In this document: positions 11,265 to 20,054 of the stretch, piece by piece
Layout: the number at the start of each line of letters is the position of its first letter
Numbering within the stretch: position 1 is the first letter of the stretch
From: Thiobacillus sp. 63-78
GTDB taxonomy: Bacteria > Pseudomonadota > Gammaproteobacteria > Burkholderiales > Thiobacillaceae
NCBI GenBank assembly: GCA_001899765.1
Contig: MKWM01000073.1
Span: forward strand, 127,789 to 191,788
DNA length: 64,000 nt
Direction: 5' to 3'
Program-made: the position numbers and the translations under genes
Notes under the pieces: generated by a model
What the model was told of the DNA's origin: nothing
The model's database searches: none
What the model saw: only the letters and a program-made list of their open reading frames with translations

Positions 11265-12527
11265 TCAGGGCGGCGTGGCGCCGCCCAGCAAGGCCCACAC
11301 CCGGCCGGCCGCCCCCTTGTGCGCGGCCGTGAAGGCCTTGCCGGCTTCGCCCATCCGCTGCCGCGCCACCTCATCCCGCATCAGTCGCGCCGCCTCGCCA
11401 ATCCATGATTCGGCATTCGCCACCCGAACGGCGGCGCCCTGCGCGATGGCATCTTCCGCGGCCTGCTTGAAATTCTCGGTATGCGGCCCGAGGATCACCG
11501 GGCATCCCACCGCGCACGCCTCGATCAGATTCTGTCCGCCGTAGGGCAGCAGGCTGCCCCCGATCAGCGCGCAATCCGCCGCCTGGTAATAGGCAAACAT
11601 TTCGCCCAGACTGTCGCCCAGCCAGACGCGGGTGGATGCCCGCACCGCTTCGCCCCCGCTGCGGCGCTGCAGGCTGAGCCCGCTACTCCTGGCCAGCACG
11701 GCCACCCCGTCGAAGCGCTGCGGATGACGCGGCACCAGCACCAGCAGCGCCTCGGCCGGAGCCGTGTGCGCAAAAGCTTCCAGTACCAGCCGCTCCTCGC
11801 CCTCGCGCGTGCTGGCGGCGAGCCATACCGGACGCGGACCGATACGCTGACGAAACATCCGGCCCAGTTCCTGCGCGGTGGCGGGCGGATCGACGTCGAA
11901 TTTGAGATTACCGCTCACGCTGACGCTGCGAGCGCCCAGGTCGAGCAGGCGCCGGGCATCGGCCTGGGTTTGTGCCGCGACCGCCTCGAAACCGCTCAGG
12001 GTTGCGCGCGCCAGCGCCGCCAGTTTGCGATAGCCGCGCGCCGAGCGTGCCGACAGGCGGGCGTTCACCAGAAACAGTTTGACCCCTGCCCGCTGCGACG
12101 CCCGCACCAGATTGGGCCATAGCTCGGTTTCCATGATGATGCCCAAACGGGGCTGCGCCTGGCGCAGGAAAAAAGCCATGGCGCCAGCAAAGTCGTAGGG
12201 CAGATAGCGCACCGTCACATGCTCGCCAAACAACTGTTCAAGCGTCGCCCGCCCCGCCGGGGTCATGCAGGTTATCAGTAGCGGCGGGGCGGGACTTTGC
12301 GCGAGAAACTTTGCCACCAGCGGTGCCGCGGCACGCGCCTCGCCCACCGACACCGCATGGATCCACACGGGATGGCCGGGCAACGTGCCCATCCACCCGA
12401 AACGTTCGGAGACATGCCGCCAATAGCCGCGTTCCCTGACCCCGCGCAGCAGCAGACGCAACGGAATCCACGGCAGCGTCAGCCACAGCAACAGTTGATA
12501 CAGGGCGCGCTGCAGGATTAATGTCAT
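11265..12527 (-). CDS. waaA: 3-deoxy-D-manno-octulosonic acid (Kdo) transferase
   Basis: A 420-residue glycosyltransferase adding Kdo to lipid IVA in lipopolysaccharide core synthesis. The N-terminus has a membrane anchor (about residues 5-28), then HAVSVGEARAAAPLV, ETELWPNL and the C-terminal nucleotide-sugar domain with GGSLLPYGGQNLIEA, all diagnostic of WaaA/KdtA. Length is normal. It is the only leftward gene between two rightward groups, so it has its own promoter in 12528-12591, shared with the divergent epimerase. Confidence 0.94.
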   Translation of the reverse strand: MTLILQRALYQLLLWLTLPWIPLRLLLRGVRERGYWRHVSERFGWMGTLPGHPVWIHAVSVGEARAAAPLVAKFLAQSPAPPLLITCMTPAGRATLEQLFGEHVTVRYLPYDFAGAMAFFLRQAQPRLGIIMETELWPNLVRASQRAGVKLFLVNARLSARSARGYRKLAALARATLSGFEAVAAQTQADARRLLDLGARSVSVSGNLKFDVDPPATAQELGRMFRQRIGPRPVWLAASTREGEERLVLEAFAHTAPAEALLVLVPRHPQRFDGVAVLARSSGLSLQRRSGGEAVRASTRVWLGDSLGEMFAYYQAADCALIGGSLLPYGGQNLIEACAVGCPVILGPHTENFKQAAEDAIAQGAAVRVANAESWIGEAARLMRDEVARQRMGEAGKAFTAAHKGAAGRVWALLGGATPP

Positions 12528-12591
12528 GGCCGGATTTTATGGGATGGCCGGGGCATGCTGCTAAAATCGCGCAAAAAACCGGAAGACAACC

Positions 12592-13602
12592 ATGAAAGTG
12601 CTGGTCACAGGCGCCGCCGGATTCATCGGCATGCACGTCGCGCAAATCCTGCTCAAGCGCGGCGACGAGGTCGTCGGCCTCGACAATCTCAACGACTACT
12701 ACGATCCGGCGCTGAAACTCGCGCGGCTGGAGCAGTTGAAGCCGCTTCCCGGCTTCCGCTTCGTCAAGGACGACATCGCTGACCGCATGACGATGGAGGA
12801 CCTGTTCGAAAAAGAACACTTCGACGCCGTCATCAACCTCGCCGCGCAGGCCGGCGTGCGCTACTCGCTGAAGAATCCGCATGCGTATGTCCAGTCCAAC
12901 CTCGTCGGCTTCGCCAACCTGCTCGAAGGCTGCCGCCACCACGGCGTCAAGCATTTCGTCTACGCCAGTTCGTCCAGCGTCTACGGCGCCAACACCAGAA
13001 TCCCGTTCTCCACCCACGACCCGGTCAACCATCCGGTCAGCCTCTACGCCGCGAGCAAGAAGGCCAACGAGCTGATGGCGCATACCTACTCGCACCTCTA
13101 CGGCCTGCCGACCACCGGGCTGCGCTACTTTACCGTCTACGGCCCGTGGGGCCGCCCCGACATGTCGCCCTGGCTGTTCACCTCGGCCATCCTCGAAGGC
13201 CGCAGCATCGACGTCTTCAACCACGGCGACATGATGCGCGACTTCACCTACATCGACGACATCGCCGACGGCACGGTGAAAGTGCTCGACCGCATCCCGC
13301 AGGGCAACCCCAACTTCGACCACAACAACCCCGACCCGGCGTCGAGCCACGCGCCCTATCGCGTCTACAACATCGGCAACCACACCCCCGTGCAGTTGAT
13401 GGACTTCATCGGCACCATCGAAAAGGCATTGGGCCAGGAAGCGAAGAAGAACTTCCTGCCGATGCAGGACGGCGACGTGCAGGCGACCTACGCGGATGTG
13501 GACGATCTGATCCGCGACACCGGCTTCAAGCCAGCGACGACGCTGGAATACGGGATCGGGAAGTGGGTGGCGTGGTATCGGGGGTATAAGCAGTTGGCTT
13601 GA
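12592..13602 (+). CDS. NAD-dependent sugar-nucleotide epimerase, UDP-glucuronate 4-epimerase-like
   Basis: A 336-residue short-chain epimerase. The NAD motif GAAGFIG starts at residue 7, and the catalytic SSSVYG serine and YAASK tyrosine-lysine pair are present. The run FTVYGPWGRPDM is characteristic of the CapI/LpsL-type UDP-glucuronate 4-epimerases making UDP-galacturonate for surface polysaccharides. An exact sugar assignment is not certain. Its last 40 codons before the divergent tail are duplicated at 14381-14500. Confidence 0.85.
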   Translation: MKVLVTGAAGFIGMHVAQILLKRGDEVVGLDNLNDYYDPALKLARLEQLKPLPGFRFVKDDIADRMTMEDLFEKEHFDAVINLAAQAGVRYSLKNPHAYVQSNLVGFANLLEGCRHHGVKHFVYASSSSVYGANTRIPFSTHDPVNHPVSLYAASKKANELMAHTYSHLYGLPTTGLRYFTVYGPWGRPDMSPWLFTSAILEGRSIDVFNHGDMMRDFTYIDDIADGTVKVLDRIPQGNPNFDHNNPDPASSHAPYRVYNIGNHTPVQLMDFIGTIEKALGQEAKKNFLPMQDGDVQATYADVDDLIRDTGFKPATTLEYGIGKWVAWYRGYKQLA

Positions 13603-13670
13603 TTTTCCAGTCGAGTTCACCGTGAACAAATGGGATTAGAATTTCCACGAGGCCATCACAAGGAGTGACC

Positions 13671-13913
13671 ATGAGCGCGATTGTCGAACAGGCTTTGATC
13701 GAGAAATTGCAGAAGCTTCCTCCGCAACGCCAAGCGGAAGTCCGGGATTTCGTGGAATTTCTGGCCGCGCGCGAGGAGCGCGCTGCAGCTGGCGAACGCC
13801 TCGGAGAATCATTAGCTGGACTCGACGCCTTGAATCTGCCGCCGCTCTCCGACGAGGAGATCGAAGCCGAGATTCAGGCGGCACGTCAGGATCGCATCGC
13901 CCGGCGAACCTGA
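13671..13913 (+). CDS. Small antitoxin-like protein (DUF2281-type)
   Basis: An 80-residue acidic helical protein starting MSAIVEQALIEKLQKLPP with an AGGAG box ending five bases before the ATG. The opening 'LIEKLQKLPPQRQAEVRDFVEFL' resembles DUF2281/VapB-like antitoxins that accompany PIN toxins. It ends two bases before the PIN gene, so the pair is co-translated. Assignment rests on context and the short N-terminal pattern. Confidence 0.68.
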   Translation: MSAIVEQALIEKLQKLPPQRQAEVRDFVEFLAAREERAAAGERLGESLAGLDALNLPPLSDEEIEAEIQAARQDRIARRT

Positions 13914-13915
13914 TC

Positions 13916-14341
13916 GTGCGGGTAGTGCTGGATACGAATACGCTGGTGTCGGGAATCATCTCTCCTGGCGGGCCGCCGCGTCGGCTGCTTGACGGTGCAC
14001 GCAGGCAGATTTTTGAGTTGTGCAGTAGCGCAACGCTGCTGGCGGAATTGCTCGATGTGCTCGCCCGGGAGAAATTTTCAATACGGCTGGCGCAAGCTGG
14101 ATTGTCACATCAAGGCATCGTGGTGGACTTGCGCCGCCTGGCCCATATGGCTACCCCTCAGGAAGTGCCACGCGTAATCGAACAGGATGCAGACGACGAT
14201 CATGTAATCGCTTGCGCCGTCGCCGGACAGGCAGGCCTGATCGTCTCGGGCGACAAGCATTTGCACAGCTTGGGTGGCCAGTATCAGGGCATTCCTATCG
14301 TGACAGCGACAGAGGCAGTACAGAGAATTCTGGCTGGCTGA
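13916..14341 (+). CDS. PIN-domain toxin (COG1569 type)
   Basis: A 141-residue PIN-family RNase with GTG start. Acidic residues of the metal site are visible in VLDTNTLVSG (D6), ELLDVLAREKF and DADDDHVIACAVAG, and the C-terminus ISGDKHLHSL-type segment (VSGDKHLHSLG) is standard. It should cleave RNA when freed from the upstream partner. It lies between the epimerase gene and the duplicated epimerase end, so it probably arrived with the insertion. Confidence 0.84.
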   Translation: MRVVLDTNTLVSGIISPGGPPRRLLDGARRQIFELCSSATLLAELLDVLAREKFSIRLAQAGLSHQGIVVDLRRLAHMATPQEVPRVIEQDADDDHVIACAVAGQAGLIVSGDKHLHSLGGQYQGIPIVTATEAVQRILAG

Positions 14342-14380
14342 GTCTGGGAATAAACCGAATACGACCCTTTGATGAGTTGG

Positions 14381-14527
14381 ATGCAGGACGGCGACGTGCA
14401 GGCGACCTACGCGGACGTGGACGACCTCATCCGCGACACCGGCTTCAAGCCGGCGACGACGCTGGAGTATGGAATCGGGAAGTGGGTGGCGTGGTATCGG
14501 GAATATACCTCCCACCACGCAGGATGA
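14381..14527 (+). pseudogene. Duplicated 3' end of the sugar-nucleotide epimerase
   Basis: Bases 14381-14500 repeat epimerase bases 13462-13581. Seven of 120 positions differ and every difference is a synonymous third-position change; the two then diverge (YRGYKQLA versus YREYTSHHAG) and the fragment ends in its own TGA at 14525. There is no 5' part, so no enzyme can be made. It looks like the old or a foreign 3' end displaced when the PIN module arrived. Confidence 0.85.
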
Positions 14528-14553
14528 TAATCGTGCGAATGTCGAGGTAAGCC

Positions 14554-14814
14554 ATGCCCACGATCAGCCAGTTCTTCGGCATTGTCATTCAAATGTTCTG
14601 GCGGGAACACTCGCCGCCGCACTTCCATGCGATGTATGCTGAACATGAGGCCTTGATCGACATTCGCACACTCGAAGTCATCGGCGGCAGCCTACCCCGG
14701 CGAGCGCTTGCCCTGACGATAGAATGGGCCGTCGAACATCGCGAAGAATTGATGGAGGACTGGAACCTATGCCAATCCAAACAACACCCGAAGCGGATCA
14801 AGCCGCTGGAGTAA
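14554..14814 (+). CDS. DUF4160 domain protein
   Basis: An 86-residue protein. MPTISQFFGIVIQMFWREHSPPHFHAMYAEH is the DUF4160 pattern, with a conserved PPHFH-Y segment. A GAGG box stands seven bases before the ATG. DUF4160 genes commonly sit directly before DUF2442 genes, as here, and the pair is often seen next to toxin-antitoxin modules; its activity is not established. It overlaps the next gene by 46 bases. Confidence 0.85.
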   Translation: MPTISQFFGIVIQMFWREHSPPHFHAMYAEHEALIDIRTLEVIGGSLPRRALALTIEWAVEHREELMEDWNLCQSKQHPKRIKPLE

Positions 14815-15089
14815 TCCCTGCCGCGCCCTGGCGAATCAAGGCCCTGTCCGTGCTGCCGGACTATCGTTTGGCAGTCACGTTCATGGATGGCACAAACGGC
14901 ATCGTGGATTTTTCGGCCGTTTTGACGGCCAGGGACTGTGGAATCTTTGATGCGCTGAAGGACAAGGCCATTTTCGATCAGGCGCGACTCGATTTGGGCG
15001 TTGTGGTCTGGCCCAATGGGGCAGACATGGATCCGGGCTGGATGTATGAAGAGATCAAGGCGAATAAATCGTGGTCTGTCCCCTTTTGA
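14769..15089 (+). CDS. DUF2442 domain protein
   Basis: A 106-residue protein starting MPIQTTPEADQAAGV. The core PDYRLAVTFMDGTNGIVDFSAVL followed by VVWPNGADMDPGWMYEEI is the DUF2442 signature. The ATG at 14769 is taken because the domain begins soon after it; an in-frame GTG/ATG further upstream would run deep into the DUF4160 gene. Partner of DUF4160. The last codons lie within the first of two tandem copies of a 15-bp repeat. Confidence 0.84.
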   Translation: MPIQTTPEADQAAGVIPAAPWRIKALSVLPDYRLAVTFMDGTNGIVDFSAVLTARDCGIFDALKDKAIFDQARLDLGVVVWPNGADMDPGWMYEEIKANKSWSVPF

Positions 15090-15109
15090 TTTGTGCCCTT
15101 TTGATTTGT
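15081..15109. repeat. Two tandem copies of CCCTTTTGATTTGT
   Basis: CCCTTTTGATTTGT occurs at 15081-15094 and 15096-15109. The first copy contains the TGA of the DUF2442 gene. The bases just before, GTGGTCTGTCCCC, resemble a string I know from the ends of small dispersed elements, so this may mark the right edge of the accessory insert. That link is from memory and not proven by this window. Confidence 0.55.
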
Positions 15110-15166
15110 TAGGTCGCTGGTTTGGCGGAATTTTTCCAGGGGCAGGACTGCCGGCCGGAGAGTCAC

Positions 15167-16108
15167 ATGCCCCATGCCACACACGCGACATCACGCACCA
15201 CGTCGCACGAATTGTCTGTCATCACGCCGTACCGGCTCGATCTTACGGTGAGCGCGCTGCGCCGCCTGCCCACCAACCTGGTTGACGTCTACACGGCGGA
15301 CGGCCGTTATCTGCGCGCGCTCGGCGGAGCGAGCGGGCCGGTCGTCGTCAGCGTTAACCAGCCACGCGCCGATGCGCTGGCGGTCACGCTCACAGGCCAC
15401 GCCGCCGATACCGCACCGGTGCTTGCATGCGTACGCCGGATGCTCGGCACCGAGCGCGACGTGTCGGATTTCCACCGCCATGCCCGGCAGATGCCCTGGC
15501 TGGCGTCGCTCGCGCGCCGCATGCGCGGCCTCAAGCCGCCACGCTATCCCGCGCTGTTCGAGGCGTGCGCCAACGCCATCGTGTTTCAGCAGGTCAGCCT
15601 GCATGCAGCCAGCGCGATCATGCGCCGTCTGATTCTCGCGCTCGGCACCCGGATCGAACACGATGGCGTGCCGCTGCGCGTGTTTCCGGCCGCAGAAAAA
15701 TTTCTGTCCGCCGACGCGGCCATGCTGCGTGCCGCCGGCCTGAGCGCGTCGAAACTCGCGACCCTGCGGCGTGCGGGCGAGGCGATCGCGGACGGCGCGC
15801 TCAGCGAGTCGATGCTGGAGCAGCGCTCGAGCGCCGACGCCGCGTTGCTGCTGCGCAGCATCAAGGGCATCGGGCCGTGGACCGCCGCGGTGATTCTGCT
15901 GCGCGGGCTCGGCCGGCTGGACACGTTTCCCGGCAACGACAGCGGCGTGGCGGCGAATCTGGCACTGATCGCGGGCGAACCTGCAGAGGCCGGCCCCATC
16001 GCCGAAGCGCTGGGCCCACAGCGCGGCATGCTGTACTTCAATCTGCTGCTGGCACGGCTGGAAGCGCGCGGCGAGATCGGCCGTGCGTCCGACATGACGG
16101 GTGGGTGA
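15167..16108 (+). CDS. AlkA-like DNA-3-methyladenine glycosylase
   Basis: A 313-residue HhH-GPD base-excision glycosylase. The helix-hairpin-helix KGIGPWTAA begins near residue 232 and the loop DTFPGNDSG carries the probable catalytic aspartate near residue 258, as in AlkA. It removes alkylated purines from DNA. The start at 15167 follows GGAG; an upstream in-frame ATG at 15122 is less likely. The N-terminal 120 residues match the AlkA-type pre-domain. No Ada regulator is adjacent. Confidence 0.85.
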   Translation: MPHATHATSRTTSHELSVITPYRLDLTVSALRRLPTNLVDVYTADGRYLRALGGASGPVVVSVNQPRADALAVTLTGHAADTAPVLACVRRMLGTERDVSDFHRHARQMPWLASLARRMRGLKPPRYPALFEACANAIVFQQVSLHAASAIMRRLILALGTRIEHDGVPLRVFPAAEKFLSADAAMLRAAGLSASKLATLRRAGEAIADGALSESMLEQRSSADAALLLRSIKGIGPWTAAVILLRGLGRLDTFPGNDSGVAANLALIAGEPAEAGPIAEALGPQRGMLYFNLLLARLEARGEIGRASDMTGG

Positions 16109-16221
16109 TTCACGCTGTACGTGCAAAACGGCTGTGTGAAGACGCTTTTCGAGTTCGTTCGATCACCCCATACTGGTCAACCCGTCCTCGCTCTGGCTCG
16201 ATGCACCATCTGGAATCCGCG

Positions 16222-17649
16222 ATGCCCCCCCTGCACATGAACCCTGCTCCGACCAAAACTTATCTGACGTGGGTCGTGGCCGTGGCGCTGTTCATGGAGC
16301 AGCTGGACACCACCATCGTCAATACGGCGGTGCCGGCGATGGCGGAAAGCCTGCAGGTGACGCCGCTGAGCCTGAAGGCGGTGGTGGCGAGCTATATCCT
16401 GAGCCTGGCGGTATGCATCCCGGTGAGCGGCTGGATGGCGGACCGCTATGGTACGCGGCGCGTGTTCAGCATCGCCGTCAGCCTCTTCACTTTTTCCTCG
16501 GTCTTGTGCGGTCTGGCGCTGAACGCGCCGATGCTGGTTGCCGCACGCATACTGCAGGGAGTGGGGGCGGCGATGATGATGCCGGTGGGCCGGCTGGCGA
16601 TCATCCGGACGTTTCCCAAATCGGAACTGCTGCGGGCGATGAATTTCGTCGTCATCCCGGCGCTGATCGGCCCGCTGCTCGGACCCACGGTCGGCGGCCT
16701 GATCGTGCACTGGGTCTCCTGGCGCTACATTTTCTTCATCAACGTGCCGATGGGCTTGCTGGCACTGTGGCTGACGCATCGCCACATGCCGGACTATCGC
16801 GGCGATCACCCGCGCCCGCTGGATGTCGTCGGTCTGACCCTGTTCGGCAGCGGGACGGCACTCTTGTCCTGGCTGCTGGAGATTTTCGGCGAGCACCGGA
16901 TCGACGCGACCTCGGCGGCCGTCCTGCTGCTGCTCTGCATCAGTCTGCTGGCTGCGTATGTCTGGCACGCCCGCGACGCGGCCCACCCGTTATTGCGCCT
17001 GCGGCTGTTCCGGGTGCGGACGTTTCGCATCGCGGTGATGGGCGGTTTCGTCACGCGCTTGGGGGTGGGCGGGATGCCGTTCCTGCTGCCGTTGCTCTAC
17101 CAGCTCGGTCTGGGCATGCCGGCGTGGCAGTCGGGTCTGCTGATGATGCCTGCGGCGGCGGCGGCCATGGGCATGAAGCTCATTGCGCCGCGGATGTTGG
17201 CGCGCTTCGGCTACCGCCGCATCCTGACCGTGAATACGGTCATGATCGGAGTCGTCATCAGCCTGTTCTCGCTGGTGGGCCCGGCGACCCCGGTCGCGCT
17301 GATCGTGCTGCTGGGCCTGTCCATGGGCTTTTTCAATTCGCTGCAGTACACCAGCATGAACTCGATGGCCTACGCCGATATCGACACATCCGATTCGAGC
17401 ATGGCCAGCACGATCACGAGCTCGTTGCAGCAGTTGTCGATGAGCTTCGGACTGGCCGGCGGATCGCTCATCGCCGGCTGGTATCTTGGCGATCTGCCAC
17501 AAACCGACCGCCTGGCGGTCATGACCGCGCTGCACCATGCCTTTTTGACGCTGGCCGGCATGACGATCCTCTCGTCGCTGTCGTTCTGGTCGCTCCGCGC
17601 ACGCGATGGCGAAAGCGTAAGCCGGGGGACGGTGCGCGAGGCGGAATGA
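16222..17649 (+). CDS. MFS multidrug exporter, DHA2 (EmrB/QacA) type
   Basis: A 475-residue membrane protein with many hydrophobic helices. Motifs of drug:H+ antiporters are clear: LDTTIVNTAVPAMAESL in helix 1, GWMADRYGTRRVF between helices 2 and 3, and GPLLGPTVGGLI (motif C) in helix 5. DHA2 members export toxic hydrophobic compounds. No EmrA fusion protein is next to it. The start could also be 16201 or 16237; the frame stays open far upstream only because of overlap with the glycosylase gene. Confidence 0.86.
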   Translation: MPPLHMNPAPTKTYLTWVVAVALFMEQLDTTIVNTAVPAMAESLQVTPLSLKAVVASYILSLAVCIPVSGWMADRYGTRRVFSIAVSLFTFSSVLCGLALNAPMLVAARILQGVGAAMMMPVGRLAIIRTFPKSELLRAMNFVVIPALIGPLLGPTVGGLIVHWVSWRYIFFINVPMGLLALWLTHRHMPDYRGDHPRPLDVVGLTLFGSGTALLSWLLEIFGEHRIDATSAAVLLLLCISLLAAYVWHARDAAHPLLRLRLFRVRTFRIAVMGGFVTRLGVGGMPFLLPLLYQLGLGMPAWQSGLLMMPAAAAAMGMKLIAPRMLARFGYRRILTVNTVMIGVVISLFSLVGPATPVALIVLLGLSMGFFNSLQYTSMNSMAYADIDTSDSSMASTITSSLQQLSMSFGLAGGSLIAGWYLGDLPQTDRLAVMTALHHAFLTLAGMTILSSLSFWSLRARDGESVSRGTVREAE

Positions 17650-18002
17650 ACGCGGCAGGCAAGCGGGCAAGCTTCCGTTATCCGGATGTCGCGCGTCGTC
17701 CGCACCGGCCATTTTAATCTGTCGTCATATGACGACAGCCTTGATCATCCGTATCCTGTTGTTTTGATGAAAGATTCTTCCATCCGGCCCTTTTCATGGT
17801 CGCTTTTCGACGACATTTTGATCGTTTTTTTCTGTCACCGCTGCCGTTCGCAATTCATATCTGACTGTTTGTAAACGGATTTACGGTGCTGGCCCGCCTG
17901 TTGCTCTACCAGCCGTGCGACCAATTCCGGCCGCAACCACACCAGAGCGTTTTACCCTTGAGACATCGCGTTTTACCAAGAGACACCGAGAAAGGCCTAC
18001 CC
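17650..18002. other. Intergenic stretch without a gene, AT-richer, with a 20-bp palindrome
   Basis: No supportable reading frame. From about 17710 to 17880 the sequence is AT-richer than its neighbours and probably carries the promoter of the bactofilin gene. It contains the perfect palindrome at 17719-17738. Nothing else recognisable. Confidence 0.6.
17719..17738. promoter_or_regulatory. Perfect 20-bp palindrome, possible operator
   Basis: CTGTCGTCAT at 17719-17728 is exactly complementary to ATGACGACAG at 17729-17738, with no spacer. It has no loop and no following T-run, so a protein-binding dyad is more likely than a terminator. It lies 70 bp after the MFS exporter and 265 bp before the bactofilin gene; no regulator gene adjoins it. 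Confidence 0.5.
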
Positions 18003-18617
18003 ATGCTCAAATCCTTCATGCAATCCGGTACTTCCAGCCACCCACGAACCGATTCAACCCGGGCGAGCCATTCGGGCTACCCGGGCAAACCCGCCGAAGC
18101 CGTCAAACCTGCCGAACCCACCAAAGTGGAAGCGGCCCCTGAACCCCTCCCCTCCACCCGCAACGAGGAAGGCAGCAAGCTGATCGTCGGCCCGAACATC
18201 AAGCTGAAAGGCGCGGAGATCACCGATTGCGAGATCCTGGTGGTGGAAGGCCGCGTGGAAGCGTCGATGAACAGCCGCGATATCCGTATCGCCGAAGGCG
18301 GCGTCTTCTCGGGCAAGGCCGAGATCGACGTGGCCGAGGTGCGCGGAACCTTCGAGGGCGAATTGACCGCCCGCAAGCGGCTGGTGGTGTATGCCACCGG
18401 CCGGGTCAACGGGACGATCCGCTACGGCGCCCTGATGATCGAGGAAGGCGGCGTCATTACCGGCAATATGGCCGTGCATGCGGCCGGCCCCAGCCTGGCC
18501 AGGCTGCCGGACGCGGCAGCGCAGATACCGGCGTCCGAAGCGGTCGAAGACAAAGCAGCGGAGCTTGAAGAAATCCGTTCCGCATCCACCTTGGGCCGCA
18601 GCCAGCGCCGCGGCTGA
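18003..18617 (+). CDS. Bactofilin (polymer-forming cytoskeletal protein)
   Basis: A 204-residue protein. A disordered Pro/Glu-rich N-terminus (to about residue 50) leads into a right-handed beta-helix with regular glycine-centred turns: SKLIVGPNIKLKGAEITDCEILVVEGRVEAS and RLVVYATGRVNGTIRYGALMIEEGGVITGNM. These are bactofilin signatures; the family forms filaments tied to cell shape or polar organisation. A GAAAGG box precedes the ATG. A second in-frame upstream start at 17886 has no support. Confidence 0.88.
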   Translation: MLKSFMQSGTSSHPRTDSTRASHSGYPGKPAEAVKPAEPTKVEAAPEPLPSTRNEEGSKLIVGPNIKLKGAEITDCEILVVEGRVEASMNSRDIRIAEGGVFSGKAEIDVAEVRGTFEGELTARKRLVVYATGRVNGTIRYGALMIEEGGVITGNMAVHAAGPSLARLPDAAAQIPASEAVEDKAAELEEIRSASTLGRSQRRG

Positions 18618-18782
18618 TTGACCCCGGCGGCAGGGCTGTCTGCAATATGCGACAGCCGTTGTCGCGGTTCGCGCCCGGACGGCGATCCGGGCTCCCGGTT
18701 TTCACGCTCAATCCTGGCGGGACGGCCGGAAAACGAAGCCTGGCGGGGCCTGGGCCAGTCGGCCCGTTCACCCATGGGGAGG

Positions 18783-19976
18783 TCATCGCGCCTGCGTCGC
18801 CTCCATCTTCCCGCCCAGCTTCTCCACCTGATCCAGACGTTCCCAACTGAAGCCCGGCCCGACCCGGCCGAAATGGCCGTAGGTTGCGGTCGCCCGATAG
18901 ATCGGGCGCCGCAGGTCGAGACTGTCGATCATGCCGCGCGGGGTCAAACTGAACGTGCGGCGCACCAGGTCTTCCAGCTTTTCATCGGGCACGCTGCCGG
19001 TACCGTGGGTGTCGATCAGCAGGGACACCGGCTCGGCTACGCCGATGGCGTACGCCAGCTGCACCAGACAACGGCGGGCCAAGCCCGCCGCCACGAGATT
19101 CTTGGCGATATAGCGCGCCATGTAGGCCGCCGAACGGTCGACCTTGGTGGGATCCTTGCCGGAAAATGCGCCGCCGCCATGCGGACAGGCGCCGCCATAG
19201 GTATCGACAATGATCTTGCGGCCGGTGAGACCGGTGTCGCCGTTGGGACCGCCGATCTCGAACGGACCGGCGGGATTGACCCACAGCCTGAAAGCCGGCG
19301 TGCGCCGTTCGGCCGGCACCAGCGGATCGACGATTTCGCGGGCGACTTCCCGCGCGACCCAGGCCGGATCGAGGCCGCGGGCGATCTGGGTGGAAATGAC
19401 CACGGTTTCGACCCCGGCCATGTGCCGGCCCTCGTAGGCCACGGTCACCTGGCTCTTGGCGTCGGGGCGCAGCCAGGGCAGGACACCGGACTTGCGCAAC
19501 TCGGCCTGCCGGTGCACCAGCCGGTGCGCCAGCCAGAGCGGGTAAGGCATCAGGTCGGGCGTCTCGTCGCAGGCATAGCCGAACATCATTCCCTGGTCGC
19601 CGGCGCCGATGTCGCCGCCTGTCAGCGTGATGCCTTGATCAATCTGGATCGACTGGTGGTTGAACCGTACCTGCACTTCGCAGGCGTCGGGGTCGATGCC
19701 GGTTTCGGCATCGCGGTAGCCGATGTCGCGCAGTACCTGGCGGGCGATCGCTTCAGCGCGGTCGCGAATCTCGTCGAACAGCGCCTTGCGCACGGTCTTG
19801 AACTCACCGGTGATGACCACCAGGTTGTCGGCGACGAGGGTTTCGCAGGCCACTCTGGCTTCGGGCTCTGCGGCCAGGAAGGCATCGAGGATGGCGTCGG
19901 AAATCTGGTCGGCGATCTTGTCGGGGTGGCCTTCCGAAACGGACTCGGAAGTAAACAGATAGCGGCGGGTATTCAT
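18783..19976 (-). CDS. metK: S-adenosylmethionine synthase
   Basis: A 397-residue methionine adenosyltransferase. It starts [24 protein letters not shown], with the ATP-binding [12 protein letters not shown] and the phosphate loop [19 protein letters not shown] both intact. It makes AdoMet from methionine and ATP. It is the last gene of a leftward group with a pteridine reductase and a methyltransferase, separated from the latter by a 78-bp gap holding a small repeat. I see no SAM or SAH riboswitch upstream. Confidence 0.96.
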   Translation of the reverse strand: MNTRRYLFTSESVSEGHPDKIADQISDAILDAFLAAEPEARVACETLVADNLVVITGEFKTVRKALFDEIRDRAEAIARQVLRDIGYRDAETGIDPDACEVQVRFNHQSIQIDQGITLTGGDIGAGDQGMMFGYACDETPDLMPYPLWLAHRLVHRQAELRKSGVLPWLRPDAKSQVTVAYEGRHMAGVETVVISTQIARGLDPAWVAREVAREIVDPLVPAERRTPAFRLWVNPAGPFEIGGPNGDTGLTGRKIIVDTYGGACPHGGGAFSGKDPTKVDRSAAYMARYIAKNLVAAGLARRCLVQLAYAIGVAEPVSLLIDTHGTGSVPDEKLEDLVRRTFSLTPRGMIDSLDLRRPIYRATATYGHFGRVGPGFSWERLDQVEKLGGKMEATQAR

Positions 19977-20020
19977 GGCGGGTTTCCTGGGTGGCGGGAA
20001 TGGGTACGAAATGATCCTTC

Positions 20021-20046
20021 GTCATGCCGGCGAAGGCTGGAATGAC
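20021..20046. repeat. Short inverted repeat before metK
   Basis: GTCATGCCGGC (20021-20031) and GCTGGAATGAC (20036-20046) pair at 9 of 11 positions around CGAAG. The form GTCATTCC...GGAATGAC is common as a dispersed intergenic palindrome in proteobacteria. It may act as an mRNA processing or attenuation point between the methyltransferase gene and metK. Confidence 0.55.
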
Positions 20047-20054
20047 GGCAGTGC

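Noticed and set aside
17719..17738. Terminator of the MFS exporter
   Set aside because: The 20-bp palindrome has no loop or T-run and is better explained as a protein-binding dyad.
19977..20054. SAM or SAH riboswitch before metK
   Set aside because: The gap is 78 bp and is largely the GTCATTCC-type inverted repeat; none of the conserved aptamer blocks I know is visible.
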